The translations under genes were made by a program, and so were the position numbers. Under the pieces are notes generated by a model that was given only the letters and a program-made list of their open reading frames with translations, made no database searches and was not told the origin of the DNA. From Algoriphagus halophilus (GTDB taxonomy: Bacteria > Bacteroidota > Bacteroidia > Cytophagales > Cyclobacteriaceae), in NCBI RefSeq assembly GCF_900129785.1, contig NZ_FSRC01000001.1:496001-560000 (forward strand): DNA of 64,000 nucleotides. The letters are read 5' to 3'. Positions 17,520 through 25,815 of the stretch are shown here, piece by piece (position 1 is the stretch's first letter; each line of letters opens with the position of its first letter).

Positions 17520-19004
17520 ATGAAAAATACCCTTAAAGAACTCATTGAAAAGAATAAAATCAGAGAGCAGCAATATATTGCCCAACGTCAAGCGGAAATT
17601 GACAACCCTCTGACAAAAGATAATAGGAGAGATTTTTTGAAGAAGACGGCTTTGGGAGGGCTGAGCCTTTCAGCTCTTATGGGACTGAGTATCGAAGATA
17701 CCATGGCTGAAACCACCAAAAATGTCCGTAGGGCATCGGCACCCTCTGATTTGAAAATTACAGATTTACGATATGCACATACGGCGGTCATGGGCGGTAC
17801 AGCTATTCTTAGAATAGATACTAACCAAGGAATTTATGGGCTAGGAGAGGTGAGAGATGGAGCAGATCCAAAATATGCCTTGATGCTGAAGAGTAGGATT
17901 TTGGGAGAAAACCCATGTAATGTGGAAAAGATATTCAAAATCATCAAGCAATTTGGTGGTCAATCGCGTCAGGCAGGAGGGGTATGTGGGGTTGAGATGG
18001 CCTTGTGGGATCTTTGCGGAAAAGCGTATAATGTTCCAGCTTGGCAGTTGTTAGGTGGAAGATATCGAGATTCCATTAGGTTGTATGCAGACACTCCTGA
18101 AGCAAGTTCTCCAGAGGAGCAGATGAAGCTTATTAAATATAGAACAGAGGAGCAAGGCTATACCTGGCTAAAAATGGATGTTTCCATTGGTGAAATCATG
18201 GATATTCCCGGATGTATTGTCAACCAAGAGATTTTCAAACAAGGGAGAAGCCAGTGGCAAGGAGGGTACATGTCTTATGCGAACACGGCCCATCCTTTTA
18301 CGGGAGTCCAAATCACAGAGAAAGGCTTGGACGAACTTGCCAAGATAGTGGATCATGTCAGGGGAATGGTAGGTTATGAAATACCACTTTCTACTGATCA
18401 CTATGGACATTTCGATTTGAACAATTGTATCAGATTAGGTCAAGCATTGGATAAATACAGACTTGCCTGGCTTGAGGATATGGTGCCATGGCAAATGTGG
18501 GAGCAACACAAGACCATTACCACTGCTCTGAATACTCCTACTACAACAGGAGAAGATATTTATCTCCTTCAGCACTTCAAAGATTTGATTGACAATCATG
18601 CAGTAGATATCGTGCACCCTGATCTGGCTTCTTCCGGAGGTCTTTTGGAAACCAAACGAATTGCGGACTATGCCGAAGAAAAAGGGATTTCCATGGCCAT
18701 GCATCAGGCAGGAACTCCTGTATCTTTTATGGCCAATGTGCATTGTGCAGCTGCCACACAGAATTTCCTTGCCTTAGAGCACCATTCGGTAGATGTACCT
18801 TGGTGGGAAGATATGGTCACTATGACCGGAGGAGGAAAAATGATTGACAAAGGGTACGCACCAGTTCCTTTGGACGCTCCTGGTTTGGGGATTGATTTAA
18901 ATGAGGAAGTGGTGAAAGCCCATTTACATCCTTCAGATCAATCCTATTTTGCTCCTACTGACATGTGGAACGAAAAACGTTCTCATGATAGAACTTACAG
19001 CTAA
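17520..19004 (+). CDS. Tat-exported enolase-superfamily dehydratase, copy 2
   Basis: The 494-residue protein has a long N-region before a Tat motif (NRRDFLKK, RR at 36-37). The mature start PSDLKITDL parallels PSDLKITDI in copy 1, so they are distant paralogues. Barrel metal ligands are D293 (STDHYGHFD), E319 (WLEDMVPW) and E345 (TGEDIY); H294 and H395 (MHQAGTP) are candidate catalytic residues. A segment of about 40 residues between 230 and 270 (rich in Q, G and Y) is an insertion relative to copy 1 and could reshape the active site. Predicted reaction: dehydration of a sugar acid in the periplasm; substrate unknown. A strong hairpin follows the stop, then a transporter gene. Confidence 0.85.
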   Translation: MKNTLKELIEKNKIREQQYIAQRQAEIDNPLTKDNRRDFLKKTALGGLSLSALMGLSIEDTMAETTKNVRRASAPSDLKITDLRYAHTAVMGGTAILRIDTNQGIYGLGEVRDGADPKYALMLKSRILGENPCNVEKIFKIIKQFGGQSRQAGGVCGVEMALWDLCGKAYNVPAWQLLGGRYRDSIRLYADTPEASSPEEQMKLIKYRTEEQGYTWLKMDVSIGEIMDIPGCIVNQEIFKQGRSQWQGGYMSYANTAHPFTGVQITEKGLDELAKIVDHVRGMVGYEIPLSTDHYGHFDLNNCIRLGQALDKYRLAWLEDMVPWQMWEQHKTITTALNTPTTTGEDIYLLQHFKDLIDNHAVDIVHPDLASSGGLLETKRIADYAEEKGISMAMHQAGTPVSFMANVHCAAATQNFLALEHHSVDVPWWEDMVTMTGGGKMIDKGYAPVPLDAPGLGIDLNEEVVKAHLHPSDQSYFAPTDMWNEKRSHDRTYS

Positions 19005-19027
19005 GATTCCTATTTTACCTATTGATA

Positions 19028-19063
19028 AACCCGGAAACTTGCTACAAATCTTGTTTCCGGGTT
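19028..19063 (+). terminator. Strong hairpin between dehydratase copy 2 and BASS transporter
   Basis: AACCCGGAAAC (19028-19038) pairs perfectly with GTTTCCGGGTT (19053-19063), an 11-bp stem with a 14-base loop. The following sequence is only mildly T-rich, so it may be a terminator or an mRNA-processing or stability element before the transporter gene. Confidence 0.55.
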
Positions 19064-19097
19064 AATTTCATGAGCATTCACCCAAAATACCTTCATT

Positions 19098-20192
19098 TTG
19101 AACCCTAAAATCACTAAATCTCTTTCAATTCTTTCAATCGCACTATTTGTTGGGGCAGTTGGAACCAGCTTGTTTCTTGGAATTGAATATGCAAGCTTTT
19201 TATGGATCGGCTTTTTCTTTATTTGTGCACTTTCATTTTTGGGAAGTGAAAAATTAAAGGGATATGCCTATTCCATGATGATCTTTGGCTCAGTAGCACT
19301 AGCGCTCTATTTTCCCCAATATTTCCTGGAATATCAAGGGTTCAAATTTAGCGCCTTGATCGTGCCTTTGATTCAGGTCATTATGTTTGGGATGGGGACT
19401 TCCATGAGCATTAAAGATTTTTTGGGAGTAGTAAAAATGCCCAAAGGGGTACTGATTGGGGTATTATGCCAATTTTCCATTATGCCTTTCATAGGCTTTA
19501 CGCTCGCTAAATTAAGTGGATTCCCCCCGGAAATCGCAGCAGGAATGATTCTAATTGGCTGTTCTCCGAGTGGTATGGCTTCCAACGTAATGAGTTTTTT
19601 AGCGAAAGCAAATTTAGCTCTTTCGATTACCGTCACATCAATTACTACCCTATTAGCTCCATTTGTAACTCCCTTCCTGATGGGGTGGTTGGCAGGAGAG
19701 TTTGTAGCAATTGATGTAGTAGATATGATGTTCAGTATTGTAAAAATGGTGATAATCCCCATTGGTGCTGGACTGCTCTTCAATTATTTTCTTCGTGGTA
19801 AATCCAAATGGTTGGATGATTTGATGCCAATTATTTCTATGGCTGCCATTGCGTTGATTTTAGTGGTTATTGTGGCTGCTGGAAGAGATAGTTTATTGGA
19901 TATTGGGCCAATACTGATAGTGATGGTCATATTCCATAACCTTGCAGGATATCTATTGGGGTATTGGTCAAGCCGTTTGTTCAAACTAAGTGAACGGGAT
20001 TGCAGAACGATTGCCATTGAAGTGGGAATGCAAAATGGTGGACTTGCCTCTGGAATTGCCAAAGAAATGGGGAAAATAGCCACCGTAGGCCTAGCTCCGG
20101 CGGTATTTGGGCCATTTATGAATGTGAGTGGTTCCATTCTCGCGTCCTATTGGCATAAAAAACCGATTCCAGATGAAAGTTCATCTACCTAA
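19098..20192 (+). CDS. BASS-family sodium-dependent transporter
   Basis: The 364-residue inner-membrane protein with about ten helices belongs to the bile acid:sodium symporter superfamily. Diagnostic segments are GCSPSGMASNVMSFLAKA and EVGMQNGGLASG, the two crossing-helix motifs. Characterised relatives transport bile acids, pyruvate (plant BASS2) or ketopantoate (PanS), so a keto acid is a reasonable guess here. The start is a TTG at 19098; later ATGs would remove the first membrane helices. It follows the two aldolase/dehydratase pairs by 93 bases on the same strand and may import their product. It converges on a SnoaL-like gene. Confidence 0.85.
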   Translation: MNPKITKSLSILSIALFVGAVGTSLFLGIEYASFLWIGFFFICALSFLGSEKLKGYAYSMMIFGSVALALYFPQYFLEYQGFKFSALIVPLIQVIMFGMGTSMSIKDFLGVVKMPKGVLIGVLCQFSIMPFIGFTLAKLSGFPPEIAAGMILIGCSPSGMASNVMSFLAKANLALSITVTSITTLLAPFVTPFLMGWLAGEFVAIDVVDMMFSIVKMVIIPIGAGLLFNYFLRGKSKWLDDLMPIISMAAIALILVVIVAAGRDSLLDIGPILIVMVIFHNLAGYLLGYWSSRLFKLSERDCRTIAIEVGMQNGGLASGIAKEMGKIATVGLAPAVFGPFMNVSGSILASYWHKKPIPDESSST

Positions 20193-20205
20193 CCTTTTTA
20201 GGTTA
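20190..20205. terminator. Bidirectional hairpin between convergent genes
   Basis: TAACCT (20190-20195) pairs with AGGTTA (20200-20205) around a TTTT loop, overlapping the stop codons of both the BASS gene and the convergent SnoaL-like gene. The stem is short, so its strength is uncertain. Confidence 0.4.
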
Positions 20206-20617
20206 ATTTATAGGCTTGTCGAGCCAGTAATTTCCACTTGCCTTTTTCTTTATGCCAAAACATGATCACTCCGATTTCTATGGAATTGGTTTGGTCTCCA
20301 TTCACCAAATCAGCAGCCAGTATATTTCTTACGATTGCTACATTTTTTTCAATCTGTATGGTTTGATCTTTAAAAGTAGCTGAGGCGAAATCTGATGCTC
20401 CAGTGACTAATGCTTCAATAAACTCAGATTGATTTTCGATTATTCCACTAGAATGTCCATAGCTAAGTTTATCAGAACTAAGTGCTTTTAAGCTCGCTTC
20501 GGTAGGATCAATGAGAGCTAGTCTTAAGGCTTCTACTTTTGTGGCTATTTCTTGTTCAGCTTGAGCAAAAACAAAACTACAACACAAGAAAAGTGCAAGT
20601 GTGAATAGGGTTTTCAT
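20198..20617 (-). CDS. Exported SnoaL/NTF2-like (DUF4440-type) protein
   Basis: The 139-residue protein has a signal peptide (LFTLALFLCCSFVFAQ). The mature domain of about 115 residues has the small cone-like NTF2 fold pattern, with AEQEIATKVEALRLALID at the start and MFWHKEKGKWKLLARQAY at the end. Proteins of this type range from isomerases to binding proteins, and catalytic residues are not obvious. It stands alone, converging with the BASS transporter; 238 bases without a recognisable gene separate it from the methyltransferase gene upstream. A second member of the same superfamily is at 47798. Confidence 0.75.
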   Translation of the reverse strand: MKTLFTLALFLCCSFVFAQAEQEIATKVEALRLALIDPTEASLKALSSDKLSYGHSSGIIENQSEFIEALVTGASDFASATFKDQTIQIEKNVAIVRNILAADLVNGDQTNSIEIGVIMFWHKEKGKWKLLARQAYKLT

Positions 20618-20855
20618 GGGCGGATTGCTAGATTGATTGGAATGGAAAAGGATGAGGTTATTGAACTAATTTCTCAACTATAAATCATATTAAGATAAAT
20701 AAAATGAGTTGAAAATTCTGTTCGTAACTTGATAATTTTTAAGGGTTAACCCGATTCTGTTAAAATAGATTAACCTCTAAAAAGATATTACAAACGAATC
20801 TTAAAGCTAGAATCAATAAGCTGAAAAACGGGGTGGGTGGAACTTGAAAGCTCAA

Positions 20856-21572
20856 TTATTTAATGCCTCCAAATGCGCCGAAGCACATATTTTTATGTAG
20901 AATTTCGGTACTGCTAAAACCTACCTTTTTCATTAATTCCAATTGATAAGTCATAGACCTTGGCGAATCTTCCTTGTCCACATAGGCAAGGACTTTTTGA
21001 CGATATTCCTTATCCACCAACGCCTCTAAATAATCTCCGTATCGTTCCCAAGTGAAATCATTCAAAATGGAGTTTTCTTGAGTGATCAAGTCGGATATCA
21101 TCAAGCATCCCCCGGGCTTGAGTAAATGATACAGTTTTGTAAAGGTGCTTTCCCAATCTTCATCATCTCGTAAATGGTGTAAAACTGCACATGCCAATAT
21201 GATGTCGTAACCGTGATCATCCAGTTCAGCAATACGAATGTCTTCCTGAATGCATGTTACTTTTCCTTGAGTCACTAGTTTGACTCTTTCCTCCGCTTTT
21301 TGGAGCATTGGTAAACTCAAATCCACCAAAGTACAGTGGAGATGCGGAAGCTTGGAAAGCATTTTTAAGGTATAGTTTCCTGCGCCACATCCAATGTCTA
21401 GCACATGCTTTGCATGCGGTACGATTCTTTTAGCGGCCTCGGTAATCAGTTCAAGTGAAACCTGGGCATCAATGGTAGAGAGTTGCCCTGTGTCCAGATT
21501 TGAAAATCGTTCTACATCTTGATCAAAACGGGCCCTTATTTCATCAATGGTGGATTTTTTCATCATAATCAT
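20856..21572 (-). CDS. Class I SAM-dependent methyltransferase
   Basis: This is a Rossmann-fold methyltransferase of 238 residues. SAM-binding motif I is VLDIGCGAGNYTLKML, followed by the acidic LVDLSLPML strand and ILACAVLHHLRDDEDWE (motif IV region). The substrate is not recognisable; the overall pattern resembles small-molecule or lipid methyltransferases. The start is one of three nearby ATGs (21572, 21566, 21563); the first is given. It ends the CDF transporter transcript, 17 bases downstream of that gene. Confidence 0.82.
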   Translation of the reverse strand: MIMMKKSTIDEIRARFDQDVERFSNLDTGQLSTIDAQVSLELITEAAKRIVPHAKHVLDIGCGAGNYTLKMLSKLPHLHCTLVDLSLPMLQKAEERVKLVTQGKVTCIQEDIRIAELDDHGYDIILACAVLHHLRDDEDWESTFTKLYHLLKPGGCLMISDLITQENSILNDFTWERYGDYLEALVDKEYRQKVLAYVDKEDSPRSMTYQLELMKKVGFSSTEILHKNMCFGAFGGIK

Positions 21573-21589
21573 TAAAAAAAACTGCTTTC

Positions 21590-22456
21590 CTAATAGGGTT
21601 CTATATGTATCAGTAGATGTCCTATTTCAGGGATTTCTTTTTGAAGTTTATCTTTCAATAAATGAGAGATTCTATGTCCTTCTTTTACGGTTAAGTCTCC
21701 ATCCACCAAGGCATGTAGGTCCACATGGTAATCCATTCCTGCTTTTCGAATGAAGCATTTTTCAGTTCCTTTGACCCCTTTTACTTCAATAGCTATTGCC
21801 CTGATTTTCTCTATCAATTCCTCGTGATTATTTTCATCCATCACCTCAGATAATGCCGGTCTAAAGATTTTATAGCAATTGTAAACGATGAAAATTACAG
21901 CTACCAGGGCTGCATAATCGTCTGCTACTTCGAATCCTTCTCCAAAATATAAAGCGATTGAAATTCCAATAAATGCAGCGATGGAGGTAATTGCATCACT
22001 CCTATGGTGCCAAGCCTCTGCTTTCAAGGAATCGGAATTTATTTTTTTACTTCTCCTAATGACAATTTGATAGGAGGATTCTTTCCAGATAATAATGGCT
22101 GCCAATACCCATAAGGTAAAACTTTCAGGCAACGCATGAGGAATTCGTATATGTTGGATTGCTTGGTAGGCAATGGTAGCCGCCGAAACAATCAAAAAAG
22201 CAACGACTAAAAAGGTGATCAGAGGTTCTGCTTTGCCATGCCCATAGGGATGATTTTCATCTGCTGGTCGATTGGCATATCGAAGCCCCACCAAGACCAA
22301 AATTGATGCAAATACATCTACCACGGATTCAATTCCATCTGCAATTAAAGCATATGAATTGCCAAAAATTCCTGCTAAAAATTTAATCGTAGCCAAGGCA
22401 ACATTTCCCAGCATACTGAAAATCACGGTTCGTATGGCAAGGTTTTTATTTGTCAT
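21590..22456 (-). CDS. Cation diffusion facilitator (CDF) metal exporter
   Basis: The 288-residue inner-membrane Zn/Fe/Mn exporter is driven by proton antiport. Helices II and V carry the metal-site motifs ADGIESVVDVFAS and AWHHRSDAITS (His-x3-Asp), and the HPYGHGKAEPL loop between them is diagnostic. A cytoplasmic C-terminal domain with LHALVDGDLTVKEGH completes the family architecture. The HxxxD in helix V is often associated with zinc selectivity, but specificity is not certain. It starts 97 bases downstream of the APC permease gene and is followed after 17 bases by a methyltransferase. Confidence 0.9.
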   Translation of the reverse strand: MTNKNLAIRTVIFSMLGNVALATIKFLAGIFGNSYALIADGIESVVDVFASILVLVGLRYANRPADENHPYGHGKAEPLITFLVVAFLIVSAATIAYQAIQHIRIPHALPESFTLWVLAAIIIWKESSYQIVIRRSKKINSDSLKAEAWHHRSDAITSIAAFIGISIALYFGEGFEVADDYAALVAVIFIVYNCYKIFRPALSEVMDENNHEELIEKIRAIAIEVKGVKGTEKCFIRKAGMDYHVDLHALVDGDLTVKEGHRISHLLKDKLQKEIPEIGHLLIHIEPY

Positions 22457-22552
22457 TGTTGGGTCGAAGTTGAATGGGGTTGCCCATTTTTACTTAAATA
22501 CTTGGTCATGCGCTACGTTTGAATAGGGCAAAAGTAACTTTAAGCGGAGTTT

Positions 22553-23860
22553 TTATACCACTTTATGTTGCCTTTTTCCTAACCAATATAGAATGGAGCC
22601 AATGATAATCAAGACAGCTGTTAGCCAGACGGAGGTCCAGCTCACTTGAATCATCAACCAAAGACAGGCTAAAATTCCAAGAATAGGAATTAGAATTCCA
22701 CCCTTAAGAATAAAGGGGCTTTGATCTTTAAATCTAGGACGTAAAACAGGGATTGCTGCACAACTCATCATGAATAAAAAGAGTCTGGACAAGACCGTCA
22801 TGGCAGCTAGAAATGTAAATGTTCCAAAAGCAGCCAGAGCAAAGGCAACCATTCCAAAAAACAAGACAGAATTGGCCGGAGTCAGGTATTTTTCATGTAC
22901 AGTTCCGAACCATTCGGGAAGAGATTTCTCAAGAGATAATGCGTAGGTGATCCGCGTTGCTGAAAACATGGACCCAATTAAATTTGCGATCACTGAGGTT
23001 GCAACACCGATCATTAAGATTACCGCACCTGCACTCCCGAATAAAGAAGAAGAGGCATCCAAAAGTGGGGTGCTACTAGTTGCCAAATCAGGAACAGCCG
23101 CCTGCGTTACCAACTGGATCAACATATACAATACGGCGACGATAACTAATCCCAAAATCAGCCCCAAAGGCATGTCTCTTTCTGGTCTTTTTGCTTCTCC
23201 AGCAGGGACTACTGCCCCTTCAAATCCAACAAAGGCATAAATCAATAATAAAGCTGCTGCCCCTAAATTGGAACCATCAGGAAGGGGACTGCCAAAATTT
23301 GGCAATACCTCGGGACCTAGTAAAATAAACCCTCCAAATACTAAACCAATCAAAACAGAGAATTTGATGATTGTAAACAAGGTCATAGAACGGATGGATT
23401 CCACAGATCCCAGGATGTTGATCAGGCTTAATGCTCCACAGGTAATTGCAAGTGAAATGAGTCTTCCATATCCCTCAGCTGCTACAGGTAAAAAGTAACC
23501 GATGCTATCAGTTAACAAAACCGTATTGGCGGCAAATGAAATCAATCTTGCCAAATAGTAAAGCCAACCGCCTTGAAAACCTATAAACGAACCAAAAGCC
23601 AGTTTTCCATATTTGATTGGTCCTCCGGTTCCCTTGAAATAGCTTCCCAATTCGGCGAAACATAGGATCACTGGAAGCATTAACAGTGCACAAAATGCGT
23701 AAACGAATACACTGTATTCTCCGGCTAATCGGGCTGCTCCCGAGGGTAATCCAAAAATTCCAGCCCCAATGAGTCCATTGACTACCAGCATCCAAACTCC
23801 CCAAAGTCCTAAGTTTCTTGGTAATTTTTCTTGCACTTCGGGACTGGATGATTTCGGCAT
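22553..23860 (-). CDS. APC-family amino acid permease
   Basis: The 435-residue permease has about 12 membrane helices. The first helix carries the APC substrate-loop signature GLIGAGIFGLPSGAARL, and helix 6 contains YAFVGFEGAVVPAGEAKRP. It imports an amino acid or polyamine with protons; the substrate cannot be deduced. The ATG at 23860 is used because the longer frame begins with TTG six codons earlier. It is transcribed away from the arylsulfatase region on the same strand, 137 bases after it. Confidence 0.88.
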   Translation of the reverse strand: MPKSSSPEVQEKLPRNLGLWGVWMLVVNGLIGAGIFGLPSGAARLAGEYSVFVYAFCALLMLPVILCFAELGSYFKGTGGPIKYGKLAFGSFIGFQGGWLYYLARLISFAANTVLLTDSIGYFLPVAAEGYGRLISLAITCGALSLINILGSVESIRSMTLFTIIKFSVLIGLVFGGFILLGPEVLPNFGSPLPDGSNLGAAALLLIYAFVGFEGAVVPAGEAKRPERDMPLGLILGLVIVAVLYMLIQLVTQAAVPDLATSSTPLLDASSSLFGSAGAVILMIGVATSVIANLIGSMFSATRITYALSLEKSLPEWFGTVHEKYLTPANSVLFFGMVAFALAAFGTFTFLAAMTVLSRLFLFMMSCAAIPVLRPRFKDQSPFILKGGILIPILGILACLWLMIQVSWTSVWLTAVLIIIGSILYWLGKRQHKVV

Positions 23861-23997
23861 GGATTCTCTTTTTTTCAATGGTTAGGATTTAAAAAGATAA
23901 GCCAAAAATTGAATCTATTAAAAATGAATTATAAGTGTTGGTTGATTTTTTGATTGTAGGCATCACCTCTGTCAGGGATTCAGTAATTGATCGGTCC

Positions 23998-25755
23998 CTA
24001 TTTTTTATGGATTTCTACCCAAAAAGGGAAGATTTGTTTTCCATTTACTTGATAAAAAGGGATGATTTGGGTTTTCATTCCAGGAAGCTGGATATCCTTC
24101 ATTTCAATAAATTCTATTTTACCTTCCGATTCTAATTTTGTTTGATTGACAATAGGGCCTGTTTCCAGGTACATGGTGCCTTGAGAAGGAACATCTTTCA
24201 CAAATTTGAATGTAAAATCATAGGTTCCAGAAGCTAATAACACGTTCCAATATCCATAAATCTCCTCTTGTGCCCAGATACCTCTTTGACCCGCAGCATC
24301 ATTCCGGTTTAGAAATACAGGGTTCTCTTCCTCAAAACCAATCTGGATCAGGGGTTGATTCACCAAATGATTTTCCTGAATTAATTCCTCATACAATTCG
24401 TCCATTTCAATCTTAAGTTCCCTCCCTTTGGAAGTTTGAGAGGAAATTAAATTGGTGAGTTCGTATGGATCTTCAGTCAAGTTGTATAACTCAAACTCTT
24501 CGATGGGAGCTTGATAATCAGTTTTTCCAACCAGTTTCCAACCTGACTTTTGGATGGAGATGTTATTATATCGCTCTGGATATTTACGGTTCCAATACGA
24601 GAAAAAGCTTCGATTTTGAAAATTACCTGCATCTCCATTCATCAAGGGGATTAAGCTCTTGCCATCGATTTTACGATCGTTGGGTAAGTCAATTCCAACT
24701 ACTTCTGCGATGGTAGGTAAGATATCCAAATGAGCAGTTAATTGATCTATCTTCTTACTTCCCTGGTATTTTTCAGGATAGTGAATCAAGAGAGGTGCTC
24801 GTACTCCTCCCTGAAAAACATTCCCTTTGAGTCCTCGAAGTCCTGCTACATATCGTTGTTGTTGAGGTCCATTATCTGTCAAAAAGATGATAATTGTTCG
24901 GTCATCAATTTCCAACTCTTCCAATTTGCTAAATAGCTTGTTCAGATTGTCATCGATGTTTTCTACCATGGCATAAACTTTTCGAGCATCTTCTTTTTGG
25001 GATTCAGACATCGGGTAAAATGGTTTGCCATCTTCTACAAATCCTTCACTGGGGTCTAGGTCTTTATATTTTTGATAATACTCATCGGGTACTTGCAAAG
25101 GGGTATGTGGTGCATTAAAAGAGAGATAAGTGAAAAATGGTTGGTCTTTATTTTTCTCTATAAACTTGATCGCCTCTTCGGCAAAGATGTCGGAGCAATA
25201 ACCTTGATAGGATTGTTGTTGATTATTATGCCAAAGGACTGGATCAAAGTAGCTTCGGTTGCCCTGATAATAGGTTGTGAAATCACCCACCTGTCCCATA
25301 CCACCTGATAAGTGTATCACAGATTCATCGAATCCCTGATCACTGGGACGCATGGGGTAGTTGTCTCCCAAATGCCACTTGCCAAAAATGCCTGTTACAT
25401 AGTTTTTTTTCTTTAGTAACTCCGCAATGGTATGTTCCTCAGTTGCCATCATGGCACCCCCATTATAGGTGTCTCTGATTCCTGTACGCAGGGAATAACG
25501 TCCGGTCATAAGACTGGATCGGGTAGGGGCACAAACCGGAGATACGTAGAAATTTGTAAACTCCACACTTTCTTGGGCGAGTTGGTCGAGGGTTGGAGTA
25601 GAGATATGTGGATTTCCAGTGAACCCAAAGTCTCCATAACCTTGATCATCTGTGATGATTAGGATGATGTTTGGTGGAGTATTTTGGGAAAATGCATTCG
25701 CATGGACAATGAAAAAACTAAGAAAAATACTGGCTATTCTTGCGGCGGAGGTCAT
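23998..25755 (-). CDS. Exported arylsulfatase, formylglycine type
   Basis: This secreted sulfatase of 585 residues hydrolyses a sulfate ester, likely on algal or host glycans. It has a signal peptide (ASIFLSFFIVHANAFSQ), metal-binding DD at 36-37 (IITDDQGYGDFG), and the formylglycine motif CAPTR with C75 as the residue to be matured. Later DNGPQ and GKWHLGDNYPM motifs complete the alkaline-phosphatase-fold active site. A C-terminal extension of about 100 residues past the sulfatase domain (beta-rich, with GTYDFTFKF) may bind carbohydrate. It needs an anaerobic or FGE-type sulfatase-maturating enzyme not found in this window. Confidence 0.9.
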   Translation of the reverse strand: MTSAARIASIFLSFFIVHANAFSQNTPPNIILIITDDQGYGDFGFTGNPHISTPTLDQLAQESVEFTNFYVSPVCAPTRSSLMTGRYSLRTGIRDTYNGGAMMATEEHTIAELLKKKNYVTGIFGKWHLGDNYPMRPSDQGFDESVIHLSGGMGQVGDFTTYYQGNRSYFDPVLWHNNQQQSYQGYCSDIFAEEAIKFIEKNKDQPFFTYLSFNAPHTPLQVPDEYYQKYKDLDPSEGFVEDGKPFYPMSESQKEDARKVYAMVENIDDNLNKLFSKLEELEIDDRTIIIFLTDNGPQQQRYVAGLRGLKGNVFQGGVRAPLLIHYPEKYQGSKKIDQLTAHLDILPTIAEVVGIDLPNDRKIDGKSLIPLMNGDAGNFQNRSFFSYWNRKYPERYNNISIQKSGWKLVGKTDYQAPIEEFELYNLTEDPYELTNLISSQTSKGRELKIEMDELYEELIQENHLVNQPLIQIGFEEENPVFLNRNDAAGQRGIWAQEEIYGYWNVLLASGTYDFTFKFVKDVPSQGTMYLETGPIVNQTKLESEGKIEFIEMKDIQLPGMKTQIIPFYQVNGKQIFPFWVEIHKK

Positions 25756-25815
25756 TTTTTGAAGGGCTTGTTCTATCCAAAAGATCCTCTAAAAAAATGG
25801 GAAATCAAATAGCAT

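Noticed and set aside
19373..20137. Two long minus-strand frames (136 and 117 residues) opposite the BASS transporter gene
   Set aside because: They are antisense to a well-supported membrane-protein gene, have no recognisable domain and reflect the codon bias of the hydrophobic plus-strand gene.
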